Shown here piece by piece: positions 21,472 through 32,565 of a stretch of 64,000 nt of DNA. A program made the translations under genes and the position numbers. Position 1 is the stretch's first letter, and every line of letters begins with the position of its first letter. The stretch covers positions 62,001 to 126,000 of the forward strand of contig NW_025402108.1 in assembly GCF_020080835.1 (NCBI RefSeq), read 5' to 3'. A model generated the notes under the pieces. That model had not been told where the DNA came from. It saw only the letters and a program-made list of their open reading frames with translations, and ran no database searches. Source of the DNA: Cotesia glomerata (taxonomy: Eukaryota; Arthropoda; Insecta; Hymenoptera; Braconidae).

Positions 21472-22415
21472 GTGGGAGAAAGACGTCTACATCGCGACAC
21501 ATTAACAAAGCAGAAATAATAAAATTGAAGAGATTTAAAGGGCTCAAACGTGATAGATTGTCATCTACAAGTTCTAACGATTCATATGTTTCACATCCTA
21601 CAGATACCGATGAAGAAACTTTCATGCTAACAAATCTTGACTCAGAAGAGGAAAAACTAAATCAACCACACCGTAGTTATGCCTTTTATAAAGATAATAC
21701 TGCTGATGATGATAAAGAAGAAGAAGAAGAAGAAGAAAAAGAAGAAGAAGAAGAAGAAGAAGAAGAAGAAGAAGAAGAAGAAGAAGAAGAAGAAGAAGAA
21801 GAAGAAGAAGAAGAAGAAGAAGAAGAAGAAGAAGAAGAAGAAGAAGAAGAAGAAGAAGAAGAAGAAGAAGAAGAAGAAGAAGAAGAAGAAGAAGAAGAAG
21901 AAGAAGAAGAAGAAGAAGAAGAAGAAGAAGAAGAAGAAGAAGAAGAAGAAGAAGAAGAAGAAGAAGGAAGAAGAAGAAGAAGAAGAAGAAGAAGAAGAAG
22001 AAGAAGAAGAAGAAGAAGAAGAAGAAGAAGAAGAAGAAGAAGAAGAAGAAGAAGAAGAAGAAGAAGAAGAAGAAGAAGAAGGAAGAAGAAGAAGAAGAAG
22101 AAGAAGAAGAAGAAGGAAAAGGAGGAGGAAGAAGAAGAAGAAGGAGGAAGAGGAGGAGGGGAAGAAGAAGAAGAAGAAGAAGAAGAAGAAGAAGAAGAAG
22201 AAGAAGAAGAAGAAGAAGAAGAAGAAGAAGAAGAAGAAGAAGAAGAAGAAGAAGAAGAAGAAGAAGAAGAAGAAGAAGAAGAAGAAGAAGAAGAAGAAGA
22301 AGAAGAAGAAGAAGAAGAAGAAGAAGAAGAAGAAGAAGAAGAAGAAGAAGAAGAAGAAGCACCGTCTACTGACAATGATAATGCTGATGATGCAAGGCCA
22401 CTGTACATGCTCTAA
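21472..22415 (+). CDS. Acidic poly-Glu ORF upstream of the Polinton polymerase, putative exon
   Basis: The frame (first ATG 21525) encodes a basic segment, a Ser/Asp-rich segment and then some 215 residues that are almost all Glu, with an Arg/Lys-rich interruption where the repeat phase slips. It ends in a short normal tail. A likely acceptor (AAATTTCAG ending 21471) precedes it, and a phase-compatible donor-like GTATGA lies at 21415, suggesting an upstream exon. An acceptor ATTTCAG ending near 22556 starts the polymerase frame. It may be the N-terminal exon of the polymerase gene or a separate protein. The poly-Glu tract is largely a consequence of GAA expansion. Function unknown. Confidence 0.4.
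21715..22359 (+). repeat. (GAA)n expansion, ~645 bp
   Basis: Almost pure GAA repeat with a few GGA-type interruptions near 21965, 22080 and 22114-22160. A polypurine tract of this length can form triplex DNA and mutates readily by slippage. It yields spurious poly-Glu, poly-Lys, poly-Leu, poly-Ser and poly-Phe frames on both strands. Confidence 0.97.
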
Positions 22416-22556
22416 TGCAGAGCCAATTATTAGGTATTTCTACTAAGCAAAACACCTTTGACACAGCAGACGTAGCTTAATTATTCATGTAAAATAATTA
22501 TTTCTATAATGTTTATTTTATTTGTAACTTTTTTTTAAATTGAACTTAATTTCAGG

Positions 22557-25500
22557 TATTCAAGCAGGGGGTATAATAACAAGGTCACAGACTAAAAACG
22601 TTCAGGATTTACCGTCAACTTCTACACAGCAACATTTGCAAGCAAATGAACACAATTACATAGATATACTTCCACCAGGGCATCGTTTTATTATAGAGCG
22701 CGAAATAATAAAAAAATTTCGTCGTTTTCAAACTAAAGGTAAAGAAACAACCATAAAGATTCAACAACCTAACGATAATACCGAACCTATGCAATGGTTT
22801 CATAGCGTGTTGACCGACATTGTTACACATATTACCGAAGGTTGTCATCCTTATGATTACGTTGGTTTTACTATAAATTATGAAAAACTAACCCAAGGCG
22901 TTATTTGGTCGCGGTTCTAGAGGGCAAACACCGTTTCAGCTGATGATTTGTGGCGTTTGTTAAGTGATGTGTCTCAAAGTGCAGTCGGTCTTACTACCGA
23001 CGATAAGTTGATTATTACTTCAGCTGTTGTTACTGGTATTGCGGGCCGTGGTAAAGTAGGCTTATCTCACGAAAACATGTTTAAACGGTCCATTATAACG
23101 ATTAACAATAACGATAATTTATGTTTGCCGCGGTCTTTAGCTGTTGCCAAAGTATTTATTGAAAGAGGCGAAATACGCACGGGTGTTTTACATAGAAAAT
23201 GGAAAAGTATAACAGACAGTAGATCACGTTTACAAGAAAACGAAGCACTTAAATTATTACACACAACAGGTATCCAAATACCTCGCCAAGGTAGTGGTAT
23301 CACCGAAATATTAGCTTTTCAACGATATTTTGAACCGGAGGGTATAGCGTTGGTAGTGTATGAATTTTTAACATTCGGGAAAGGAGGGCTGCCTATTTTT
23401 GACGGGCGCGTGACAGTCCAGGAAGCATTTGGAGAAATCTTACATTCAATATATCTATTATATTATCCTGACAGTAAGCATTACCAACCTATATCAAATT
23501 TAGCAGGGGCTTTAGGCAGCCGTTCTTTTTGCGAATTATGCAATAAGGGTTATGAATCGAATCGTGATCATAGATGTTCGAAAAAATGCCCTAGATGTAA
23601 CACTGCACCGGTGTGTGAATATTTGAATAAAATCAACTGCGCTTTATGTAATAGGTGGTTTTCAAGCGACCGTAGCTATACAAATCATTTGAAATTAGGT
23701 TCAGGTAATTTACGTGGTAAGAATAAAAATATGAGTGTATGTAATGTGTTGAAATTATGCTCTGTATGTTGCCGTTGTAAACATTGTGATCTACCACATA
23801 ATTGCGATTTAAGTTATTGCCAGATATGTTGCTGTGAAAGACCGATTAATCATTATTGTTATATGGCGCCTCTTAAACGAAAATACTTGCCGAAAGTTTT
23901 ATTTTTGTTCTATGACTTTGAAACACAACAAAACGAACGCGTTAAAGGGTCACCTTCTACAAAAATACATGTACCTAATTTGTGTGTGGTTCAAAAAACC
24001 TGCACTTTTTGTTGGGATAGTAAAGATGTTACTAAAAATTGTGAGGAATGTGGTGAAAGGGAGTTTATTTTTTATGATAATCCCGTAGAAAACTTAATCG
24101 ATTTGGCCTTACAAAATTATCCAAAATTTTCAAAAATAATTTGTATTGCGCATAACGCTAGCAGTTTTGATGCCCAATTTGTTTTGAAATGTATGATTGA
24201 GAAAAAGAAAACGCGTTTACCAGATTTAATTTTAAACGGGACAAAAATAATCGTAATGAGGGTAGCCAAAACCGTTTTTTTAGACAGTCTCAATTACCTA
24301 CATATGCCTTTACGTGGATTACCGAAAGCTTTTGGTTTTGAAGACGAAGCCTCAAAAGGATACTTTCCTTATTTATTTAACACGCCTAAGAATAAAAATT
24401 ATGTTGGTCGCATGCCCCCTGCAAAATATTTTTCGCCCGAAACTATGTTTTCAAAAACTTACGAAAAATTTACATTATGGTATAATGCAAAAGTTTGTGA
24501 AAAATATTTTTTTAATTTTAAAAATGAAATGGAATATTATTGTAAGAGCGATGTCACTATTCTTAGAAGAGCTTGTATGTTATTTCGAGAAATGTTTATA
24601 CAATGCGGAAATGTTTGTCCCTTTTCTGAATGCACCACAATAGCTGCTGCGTGTTCAAAAATTTTTCGACGTAATTTTTTGAAACCTAACACAATAGGTA
24701 TTTTACCAATCAACGGAACTTACAGGTGGTCTGCTAACCAGTCACATAAAGCAATTAAATGGTTAATTTTAAAAGAGCGCGAATACGGGTGGAAAATTAT
24801 ACACGCAGGATATGGTAAAGAATTCCGTTTACCATCAGGTATACCTGTTGACGGTTACTTTAAAAATCTTATAACGGGTCAAGAAAACGTGTCTACAATT
24901 CCATGGTTGTTATTGGCATGGGTGTCCAAAATGTTACAGAATAAATCGTGATAAAAAACTTAATGCCAGCGATAACTTTGAGAGTATGGATACGAGGTAC
25001 GATAGTATAATAGCAACATCAGAAAAAATCCGAGGCTTAGGTTATAATTTGATAGAAGAATGGGAGTGTGACTTTGATGTTTTTTTAACGAGTGTACCTG
25101 AGACTGCTATGGAACTGAGAGAGCATCCACTTCTTAGTATAGAGCCTTTGAAACCACGCGATGCTTTTTTTGGTGGCCGTACAAAAAGTTTTGTGAGTTT
25201 GTACGACGTTAAAGATAATGAAAAAATTAAATATGTCGACGTTTGCTCGCTCTACCCACATATTTGCAAAACAGGCAAGTTTCCGGTTGGCCATCCCGAA
25301 ATTTATATTGGTGAAGACTGTTATAAAATAGTAGGTGAACATAATAATTTGGCTGGTATAGAGGGGCTTATAAAATGTACCGTTTTACCACCGCGAAAAC
25401 TTTATCACCCCGTACTGTCTTGCAAAATCCATAATAGGCTTCTTTTTGCGCTGTGTCGAACTTTCGCTCAAGAATTGAGACAAACCGGTTGTAATCATAA

Positions 25501-26389
25501 AACGAAGGATAGAAAATTTACAGGTACGTGGGTTGTAGACGAGGTCAAAAAAGCTGTTTCAAAAGGTTATATTGTTCTTAAGATTTATGAAATATGGCAG
25601 TATGATATAATGCAGTATAATAAAGACAAAGAGTGTGATGGGTTATTTACAGAAGATATCAATACTTTTTTAAAAATTAAAACAGAGGCTAGCGGTTTTC
25701 CGAAAGATTGTGTAACTGAGGTGGATAAAAATAAATATATTGAAGATTACGAGCGCGCTGAAGGAATATCTTTAGATAAAGATAAAATTAAATATAATTC
25801 GGGACTACGTTCTGTAGCGAAGCTCAGTTTAAACTCTTTATGGGGAAAATTCGGGCAGCGTGAAAATTTAATGCAAACTGAAATTGTTACAACTAGAAAC
25901 CGCTTAATGGAGTTATTAACAGATACTCAGATAGAAATCTGTGGGTTTTTGCCTGTGAATGATAAAACTTTGTATATTAATTTTATAAACGCTCGAGAGG
26001 CTATAAAACCATCCCGGACAACAAATGTTGTTATAGCAGCGTACACGACAGCGCAAGCCCGTCTTAAATTATATTCTTATTTAGAAAATTTGGGCAAAAG
26101 GGTGTTATATTGCGATACAGACTCCTGTATTTATGTTTTGGCAGAGGTTTGTAAAGTAAAAGGTATAACCTTAAATTTTTCTAACAGTCTTAAAATTAAT
26201 TATAAAAACGTTAGGGACCTTGTGACTGGTAAAAGAAGAACACCTATAGAAGTACGTTTTAACGCTATACGTAGAACATGTTTTCATACCGTAGTTACGA
26301 AAAAAGAAAAGAAAAGAACATACCCGCAATTTAAAAAACGGCGTTTTAGAAATAAGTATACAACTCTGCCTTTTGGGTATAAATTTTAA
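22557..26389 (+). pseudogene. Polinton protein-primed family B DNA polymerase
   Basis: One gene broken in three places. N-terminal region 22557-22917 ends at an in-frame TAG (22918-22920), and the same frame continues to 24951. It has Cys-rich zinc-binding segments (23535-23870) and the 3'-5' exonuclease motifs FYDFET (near 23911), AHNASSFDAQF (near 24150) and YYCKSDVTIL (near 24540). A frameshift near 24890 moves the frame to the polymerase domain (24954-26389) with motif A DVCSLYP, motif B KLSLNSLWG and motif C YCDTDS. After motif C an in-frame deletion appears to have removed several dozen residues before KVKGITLNF. This enzyme would replicate the element from a terminal protein primer. 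Confidence 0.92.
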
Positions 26390-26719
26390 TTATAAATTAA
26401 TATTGTTATATTTTAGAATAAAAATTATATACATATATATTTTATTGTGTTTTTTAAAAAAAATAAACTATTATTTGTATTTAAAAAAAAAAAAAAAAAA
26501 AGAAATTATATACACATATGTGATTGTATTAAAATTTAATTAAAATGAAAACTCTTACTGTTTTATTCACGCATTCATATTTGTTTATTGTAAAATTAAA
26601 ACACGTGTAAGTATCTTGATAACATTAATTTATCTACTTATAAGTATATTCAACAACGGCGTCGTCAGTACCACTACGGAAACCGTCTTCTGCAGATGTA
26701 TCACGATTACCTATCATAA

Positions 26720-27220
26720 ATGGAATTAATTATAGATATACAAGGTCTAACTAACGATCAAGGTACTTTTGTGCCCAAAGAAATCGCTATAATCAGTGTC
26801 GATAATTCAATACAAAAGCATTGGTTGCTTAAACCATCTTTTTCTGATAGTCAATTATTATCAAAAACACGGAAAACTAATTATTGGCTTACAAAAAATA
26901 AACACGGTATAAGATGGTCTGACGGTGGTGTTACCTTATCCAATATTTTTGACATTTTTAAGTTTTATTGTGAAAAGGCTCATACAATTTACGTGCGCGG
27001 TAGTATTAAATTGAAATATCTTGAAACATTATTACGTATGAAAATTATTAATTTAGAAGAAGAAGAGCCTGACGAATGTCCAAGCTTTAAAAACTTAGAA
27101 TCAGGAGACGTTAATTGCGGGTTTCACGGAACAGGTAATAATTTAGCATGCGCGTTAAATAATGTGTTGGCTTTGCAAAAAGCAATTTTGAAAAGTCGTA
27201 GGGAACCGTTTATAATATAA
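26720..27220 (+). CDS. Polinton accessory 'IQG' protein, copy A
   Basis: A 166-residue intact frame beginning MELIIDIQGL, with a conserved block (WLTKNKHGIRW.DG, then IYVRG..K.KYLE.LL, then a Cys/His pair near the C-terminus). It is clearly related to the broken ORF at 35228-35858 in the same element. Similar proteins occur in many Polintons, but I know of no established function. The opening beta-strand-like 'IIDIQG' might suggest an RNase H-fold nuclease, but a full acidic triad is not visible. It follows the polymerase after 330 A+T-rich bases. Confidence 0.6.
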   Translation: MELIIDIQGLTNDQGTFVPKEIAIISVDNSIQKHWLLKPSFSDSQLLSKTRKTNYWLTKNKHGIRWSDGGVTLSNIFDIFKFYCEKAHTIYVRGSIKLKYLETLLRMKIINLEEEEPDECPSFKNLESGDVNCGFHGTGNNLACALNNVLALQKAILKSRREPFII

Positions 27221-27355
27221 AATAAGTGAAAATGCAAAAGGTCAGCAAATAAGTAGCTGGTTATCTCAATAGTGCCGGATCATCACCGTACGAGACGCTA
27301 ACAAAACAGTTAATATACGAACTGTAGTTTAGTATCATCTAAAGTGCCCTGTAAA

Positions 27356-27841
27356 ATGTGTTACTCTAAATGTGAAGAGATTGTTCTTCAAGAAGAATCA
27401 GGAATATTACCTGTAATAGAGGTGACCGTAGAAGATCTTGAAGCGTTTCGCACATGATGGCCTCAAGACCCTCTTTTTCGGATATTACCTTCCAGGTTAA
27501 ATGAAGAAACTATCGTATGGTTATCTCTGTGTACACGATTGGTTAGACAAAGTCAGACTTATCTAGAGGTATGTCAAAAATGGTGTTTGTTAAAATATGT
27601 AACACACAAATTAACTTTGTTATTGAATTTGTCAATGTTGCAGTTTTTCATGAGTTTGTCGAGGTCTGTATTCGATGCAGCTATGAGGTCAGCTCCTGAC
27701 GCTGTGCAAGAAGCTCTTGTACCTCTCTGGCACATCCGTTATGATGACGGAGACAACAACTCTGACGTCCGCCGGGACGACCATAACGATGACGGAGACA
27801 GCAGTACGGGTGAAGGCGCACATACACAAATCAGTTGCTAA
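27356..27841 (+). pseudogene. Polinton hypothetical protein (one internal TGA)
   Basis: The ATG at 27356 opens a frame that runs to 27841 except for TGA at 27455-27457; coding character continues unchanged past it. The product would be about 161 residues with an acidic Asp-rich tail (DDGDNNSD, DDHNDDGD). No family is recognised. Lying between the IQG protein and the ATPase on the same strand, it is probably an element gene. Confidence 0.45.
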
Positions 27842-28020
27842 TCTTCATGACTTTAATATTTTAAAATACTTTATTTGAAAACATTTATTATTCTGCACAA
27901 TATTTTATTCTTGTAACTACAAGTATGACGGTAGTTTTTAAATAAAACATAGAAACATACTTATTTGTTAACTTATTTATATATGTCGTAAACCCATGTA
28001 AAATTAATTTAGTATACATC

Positions 28021-28702
28021 ATGGATCCTCGATGGAAACACCCGTGGACTTCGATCGTTTGCGGTCCTACAGGCTGTGGTAAAACAGTGTTTGTAAAAAG
28101 GATTTATTAAACATCTTCCTCAAATGAGCGATACAAATTTTGCAAAAATAATATTTCATTACGGTGAATGGCAGTCAAGCTATGACGAATATATAAATTG
28201 CAAAAATATTGAGTTTCGTGAAGGTTTACCCGGTAGTGAAGATTACAGTGGTGATAAGATGGCTAAATTAGTCATTATCGACGATTTAATGCGAGAAGCT
28301 TCAAACAACGCTGTGATAGATCTTTTTACAAAGGGCAGCCATCACAAGAATTTAAGCGTGATTTTTCTGACGCAGAACATTTTTCATCAGGGGAGGGGTC
28401 AGAGGGATATATCGTTAAATGCCAATTATATTGTGATTTTTAAAAACCCTCGCGATAGATCGCAAATACAACATCTAGCTAGACAAGTTAATCCTGAAAA
28501 TACACGGTTTCTGCAAGAAATATATTATGACGCTACATCTTCACCGCACGGTTACTTACTACTAGATTTAAAACAGTCAACACCCGAAAACTGCCGTTTT
28601 TGTAGTTGTATTTTTCCCGATGACCCTCACCAGTACGTATATGTATCTAAAAAAAATATAAATTATAAAACTAGCCGTAACGATGTACCAGTCCTTCACT
28701 GA
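28021..28702 (+). pseudogene. Polinton FtsK/A32-like genome-packaging ATPase (frameshifted)
   Basis: The ATG at 28021 begins the frame with a Walker A motif GPTGCGKT (near 28062-28085). One extra base near 28102 shifts the frame, and the rest (28109-28702) contains Walker B KLVIIDDLM and a FLTQNIFHQG segment typical of these ATPases. About 227 residues in total, normal for the family. The protein pumps viral or Polinton DNA into capsids. It is followed after 2 bases by the next ORF, suggesting a tightly packed transcription unit. Confidence 0.88.
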
Positions 28703-28704
28703 TA

Positions 28705-29042
28705 ATGGGTGCGAACACACCTATCCAGAAAAAGCAGCTGCGTGTATTACAAGCGTTGTGTTACCTTAGTAACACACAGCGCCAGGCTGTATTGCGTAAA
28801 GCAGATCCTGCTTTGATACGTTGTATTTGTGAGTGCATATTAAACATACTACAGGGTACCGTCCCCTTGTCACCCGAATATAAAACAAAATTAAAACGCC
28901 ACGTTAAGCTTTTAAGAAAATTATCATCAAAAGGTAGTAGTTTCCAAAACAAAAAGAAAATAATTATACAAAAAGGCGGTTTTCTGCCCTTGTTTTAGCT
29001 CCTGTTTTAGGAGCTCTAATTTCAAATTTTATTACTAAATAA
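28705..29042 (+). pseudogene. Small Polinton protein with hydrophobic C-terminus (frameshifted)
   Basis: The frame begins MGANTPIQKKQ, two bases after the ATPase stop. It is rich in Lys/Arg and Leu and ends at 28998 just after QKGGFLPLF. In the next frame a hydrophobic tail (LVLAPVLGALISNF) continues to TAA at 29042, so a one-base indel near 28990 has cut it. Proteins with this QKGGFL plus hydrophobic-tail layout occur beside the ATPase in many Polintons and adintoviruses, and a virion membrane-active role has been proposed. That role is inference here. Confidence 0.6.
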
Positions 29043-29072
29043 ATTTGAAAAAATATCGAACACGCCCGTAAA

Positions 29073-29903
29073 ATGGTATTAGTACCTGAGGCTAAACTTA
29101 ATGAAAAGATAAGCTCAGAAAAAAACGAAGAGTGTGCAAAAAATAGAACGTGCTTGACAACCGGTACAGTGTTAACGCGTCTCGACAATGAAATGTATGA
29201 GATTTTAAATTCTTTCGGTAAATATAATACAGATCGTGAAAAATGTCAAGCTTACTTACAAGTGCTTGAGCGTTATCTTAGGTTTCTCGAATATGAAAGA
29301 AAACCTGTTATAGGTAGTAATATAGAAGAAAACGTAGTTCAGCAGGAAGCGTCTTTCGAAAACTCCTCTCAAATGTTAGACACATCAGCAGGGTCCGACG
29401 AAAGTTTAAGTCCTCACCATTCTTCATACGAAGTGATCATAGATAATTCAACTATAGAAAGCGTACCTAAAAAACTCAGAAGTAACTGTGCGCGTGTATT
29501 GAAACGTTTAAGAAAGGCGCCGACAGCGTTAATATCTTGGGACGATAGAGGTTGTGTTACAATCAAAGGTCGGAAAATCCCCCATTCTAATATTACGGAT
29601 CTCGTAAACGATATAATACGTCCTAGAAGGCAGGCAAAAGCTATAGGCCGTCAACAGTTTGCTAAAGTACTGCAAACATTAAACATACCACGCGAGTTCA
29701 TCGGCAACCGCGCTTATTTCAACAACGTCTCCGAAGAAGAAGAAGAGCTATCAACCTCTACACCGACAAGACGACGATCCGGTAATATTACTATACCTGA
29801 AATAATAACAGAAAACGTGGCCGTCGATGAATCAATGTTAAATCAGAGTGGTAATGGTACTCTGAATAAAAGTAAAAAAATATCATGGATAAGGTTGAAA
29901 TAG
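29073..29903 (+). CDS. Polinton accessory protein upstream of integrase
   Basis: An intact 276-residue frame beginning MVLVPEAKL. It has a charged, probably helical N-terminal half, a central acidic/Ser-rich linker and a basic C-terminal half with ALISWDDRGCVTIKG. It overlaps the integrase start by 19 bases. Proteins of this type lie next to the integrase in many Polintons. I know of no demonstrated function; structural or DNA-binding roles are possible but unproven. Confidence 0.6.
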   Translation: MVLVPEAKLNEKISSEKNEECAKNRTCLTTGTVLTRLDNEMYEILNSFGKYNTDREKCQAYLQVLERYLRFLEYERKPVIGSNIEENVVQQEASFENSSQMLDTSAGSDESLSPHHSSYEVIIDNSTIESVPKKLRSNCARVLKRLRKAPTALISWDDRGCVTIKGRKIPHSNITDLVNDIIRPRRQAKAIGRQQFAKVLQTLNIPREFIGNRAYFNNVSEEEEELSTSTPTRRRSGNITIPEIITENVAVDESMLNQSGNGTLNKSKKISWIRLK

Positions 29904-30862
29904 ATAAAAAATTAAATAAAGTGTATTACAATCTCTCACGGTCAGAAAGTTTTTCGGGAGCTAGAAATATTTTGAAATATGTTCAAAAAAACGAATCTAA
30001 ACTGTCAGAAAAAGATGTTAACGAATGGTTAAATAAACAAGAAGTTTTTACGAAACACCGTATGAACAGAAAACACTTTATTAGGAGGACTTATAATGTT
30101 GAAACAGTCGAAGATGTGTGGGAAGCCGACTTAGCTGATTTAAGAAATATCTCAACTTATAACAAAGGTTATAAATATATATTAATGGTTATAGACGTGT
30201 TGAGCAAACATGCGTGGGCTGAGCCATTAATAAACAAAACCAGTGTAACCGTCGCTCAAGCTTTCAGCAAAATATTAAGTAGAAACGGCAAACGAAAACC
30301 GCGATTACTGCAAACAGATAGCGGGAAGGAATTCTTAGGTGCCCCTTTCCAAGAATTATTACGCAAAAAAGAAATACAGTTTAGAACAACACGCAATTCT
30401 GATATTAAAGCTTCCATCGTGGAGCGTCTAAATAGAACTATAAAAGAAAGAATATGGCGGTATTTTACACATACACGTACGAAAAGATATTTAGATGTGT
30501 TACAAAAAATCATGCATGCCTACAATCATACGGTACATAGCGGTATCAAAATGGCTCCTGTTGATGTTAACGAAAACACAGCTCAAACAGCTTATAATAA
30601 TCTTAAAAAGCGGTATGAAAATAATAAACGGGTAGCTGTCTTAGCGAAGCGTAAGCTTAAATACTCTGTCGGTGACTTGGTGCGTATCAGTAAGGCGAAA
30701 GCAGCGTTTACGAAAGGTTACGAGAGCGGTTGGAGTAGTGAGATTTTAAAAATTTTAAGAATTTCCAATTATTGACAGCCTGCGGTTTACATACTGATCG
30801 ATTTGCAAAACGAGCCTACAAATGGTATATTTTATGAGGAAGAGTTATCTAAGGTGGAATAA
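29885..30862 (+). pseudogene. Polinton retrovirus-type (DDE) integrase, one internal stop
   Basis: The rve catalytic core is clear: first Asp in VWEADLADL (near 30125), second Asp in LLQTDSGKEF (near 30316), Glu in KASIVERLN (near 30420), with a C-terminal SH3-like segment (KYSVGDLVRISK). A TGA at 30773-30775 interrupts the frame. The same frame continues 29 more codons to TAA at 30860-30862, one base before the ATG of the next gene, so that TAA is the natural end. Losing about 29 residues may or may not abolish function. The enzyme inserts the element and makes the 6-bp duplication seen at its ends. Confidence 0.92.
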
Positions 30863-30939
30863 ATGGCTTTAACACGTGATAATTTTTACATAGTATTACC
30901 TAGTAATAGCAGCATGCAATATTTCCCTGATAATTCAAC

Positions 30940-32465
30940 TGTAACAGGGAAAATCGAACTTCCCGGGGTCATTATCGACCACTTAATTAACGCACGGTAG
31001 GTCAGGGCTTTCCCTTACCTTTCGATTTTTGACAAGTAGTTTCGACTTGTCACCGGGCGTGCTAATCGAAAGTCCCCACTACAGTCCCCGTAAAATAAAG
31101 CGGAGCATAACAATAGGAAAGTTCGAGAGCCGGAGTTGGAGGGTTATAAAAGAGCCGACAGGAGGGACATGGAGGCTTTTTCCCTTCTGGAAGCCAGTGG
31201 CCTTTCGCCCTTGTGAATCAGTGACCTTATGGAGATCAGTTTAAGTCAATAGAGTGCAAATTTGGACGTCGAGAATAAAGAGCAACTGCAGAGGAAGTTA
31301 TCGGGGCATTTTTTGGAATTGGACAACCCTGCCGCACCCTGGTTCAAGACGACGAGACGCCAAGCAGCTAAGCCCGCCAAGTTGGATCGGAGTATCAGTC
31401 GTCGTTGAATAAAACAATAATTGAGTCTCCAGGTATTTTCGATTATTGTAGACCAGATTTGATTATTGATTTAATTAAGAGGCTGAAATAATTAAATTTA
31501 ATTTCTCAAGCGGTCATTTTTATATTAAAGAATTCGTACTTTAGTTTTTATTGTCAAGGTCAAGTAGTTAGTTTTGTCGCTGAACTTTTATATTTAATGG
31601 ATAAATTGTTAATTTATTGGTAAAGAATTTATTAGTAATTTATTATAGGCCTGTTGGCTATAATAAATTAATTTTAGTTAGGAATTTTCGAGACAGAATT
31701 TAATTAAGAAATATCGCTTAGAATTTATTTAAGGAGGATTAAGAATTAAAATCGAAGGTCGGAATTTTGTGTTAAGTAATTGTTAGGCGTAATTTTGGTA
31801 ATTTTGGAAAATGCGAAGTTTTGAGATTCAGTTTTATTGGTAATTAAGATGTATGAATAAAGTAGAGAACTCTATAGAATGAAGTTAGCGTCGGTGGACG
31901 ATTTTATATGAAAGTTAGGTAATTATGGTATTATATGGTATTCCGTCAGGTAGACGAGGTTGTTTATATGAAATTAGTTCAGATAATTGAATAATTAAGA
32001 AGTTTTTATTGGGTAAAATATGTTGTTTGTTATTCCGTCAGTTGGACGAGGGTTTAAGAAATTGAAGATAGATGCGTAATGGTCTAAAAGTCAATTAGGA
32101 AATTAAGAAGATAGATGCGTAATGGTCTATGTTGAGTTAAGAAATTAAGAAGATAGATGCGTAATGATCTATAGTTAAAAGAATTTAATGATATTTAGTT
32201 GTAAGTTTTGGCAAGTGCCTGCGTAGATGAGAGGTCCTCACAATTAAGTAATTGATAGGTTAATTTTAAGGGCAATATTGTTAAGGAATTTTGTTAAAAT
32301 TAAATTGTTTACATTGAATAAATAATTAAATTGTTAATAATTGTTTCTCAGTATTAATTTTTCAGCCTTTCTCAACTTCTCACGACCCGACCTTTCCTTC
32401 TCATGCTCACCGGTTTCTGGGACACCGAGTATAAAATCCCAGTGGCGCCCTTTTCAAAGAGGAAA
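30940..32465 (+). mobile_element. LTR element (long-LTR family, copy c) in the minor capsid gene
   Basis: Starts TGTAACAGGG directly after minor-capsid codons and ends in CCCAGTGGCGCCC plus about 20 bases before the assembly gap. The GTGGCGCC junction is shared with the units at 10286 and 51700. Only the left LTR (about 1.5 kb) is assembled. Short repeats around AGATAGATGCGTAATGGTC occur near 32070-32160. The internal region and any second LTR, if present, are hidden in the gap. Confidence 0.65.
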
Positions 32466-32565
32466 NNNNNNNNNNNNNNNNNNNNNNNNNNNNNNNNNNN
32501 NNNNNNNNNNNNNNNNNNNNNNNNNNNNNNNNNNNNNNNNNNNNNNNNNNNNNNNNNNNNNNNNN
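32466..32565. other. Assembly gap (100 N)
   Basis: Exactly 100 N, the usual placeholder for a gap of unknown size. It lies just inside an LTR element, where two near-identical LTRs often make assemblies collapse. Confidence 0.98.

Noticed and set aside
21622..22446. Long poly-Leu, poly-Lys, poly-Ser and poly-Phe frames on both strands
   Set aside because: All are readings of the GAA repeat in other phases.
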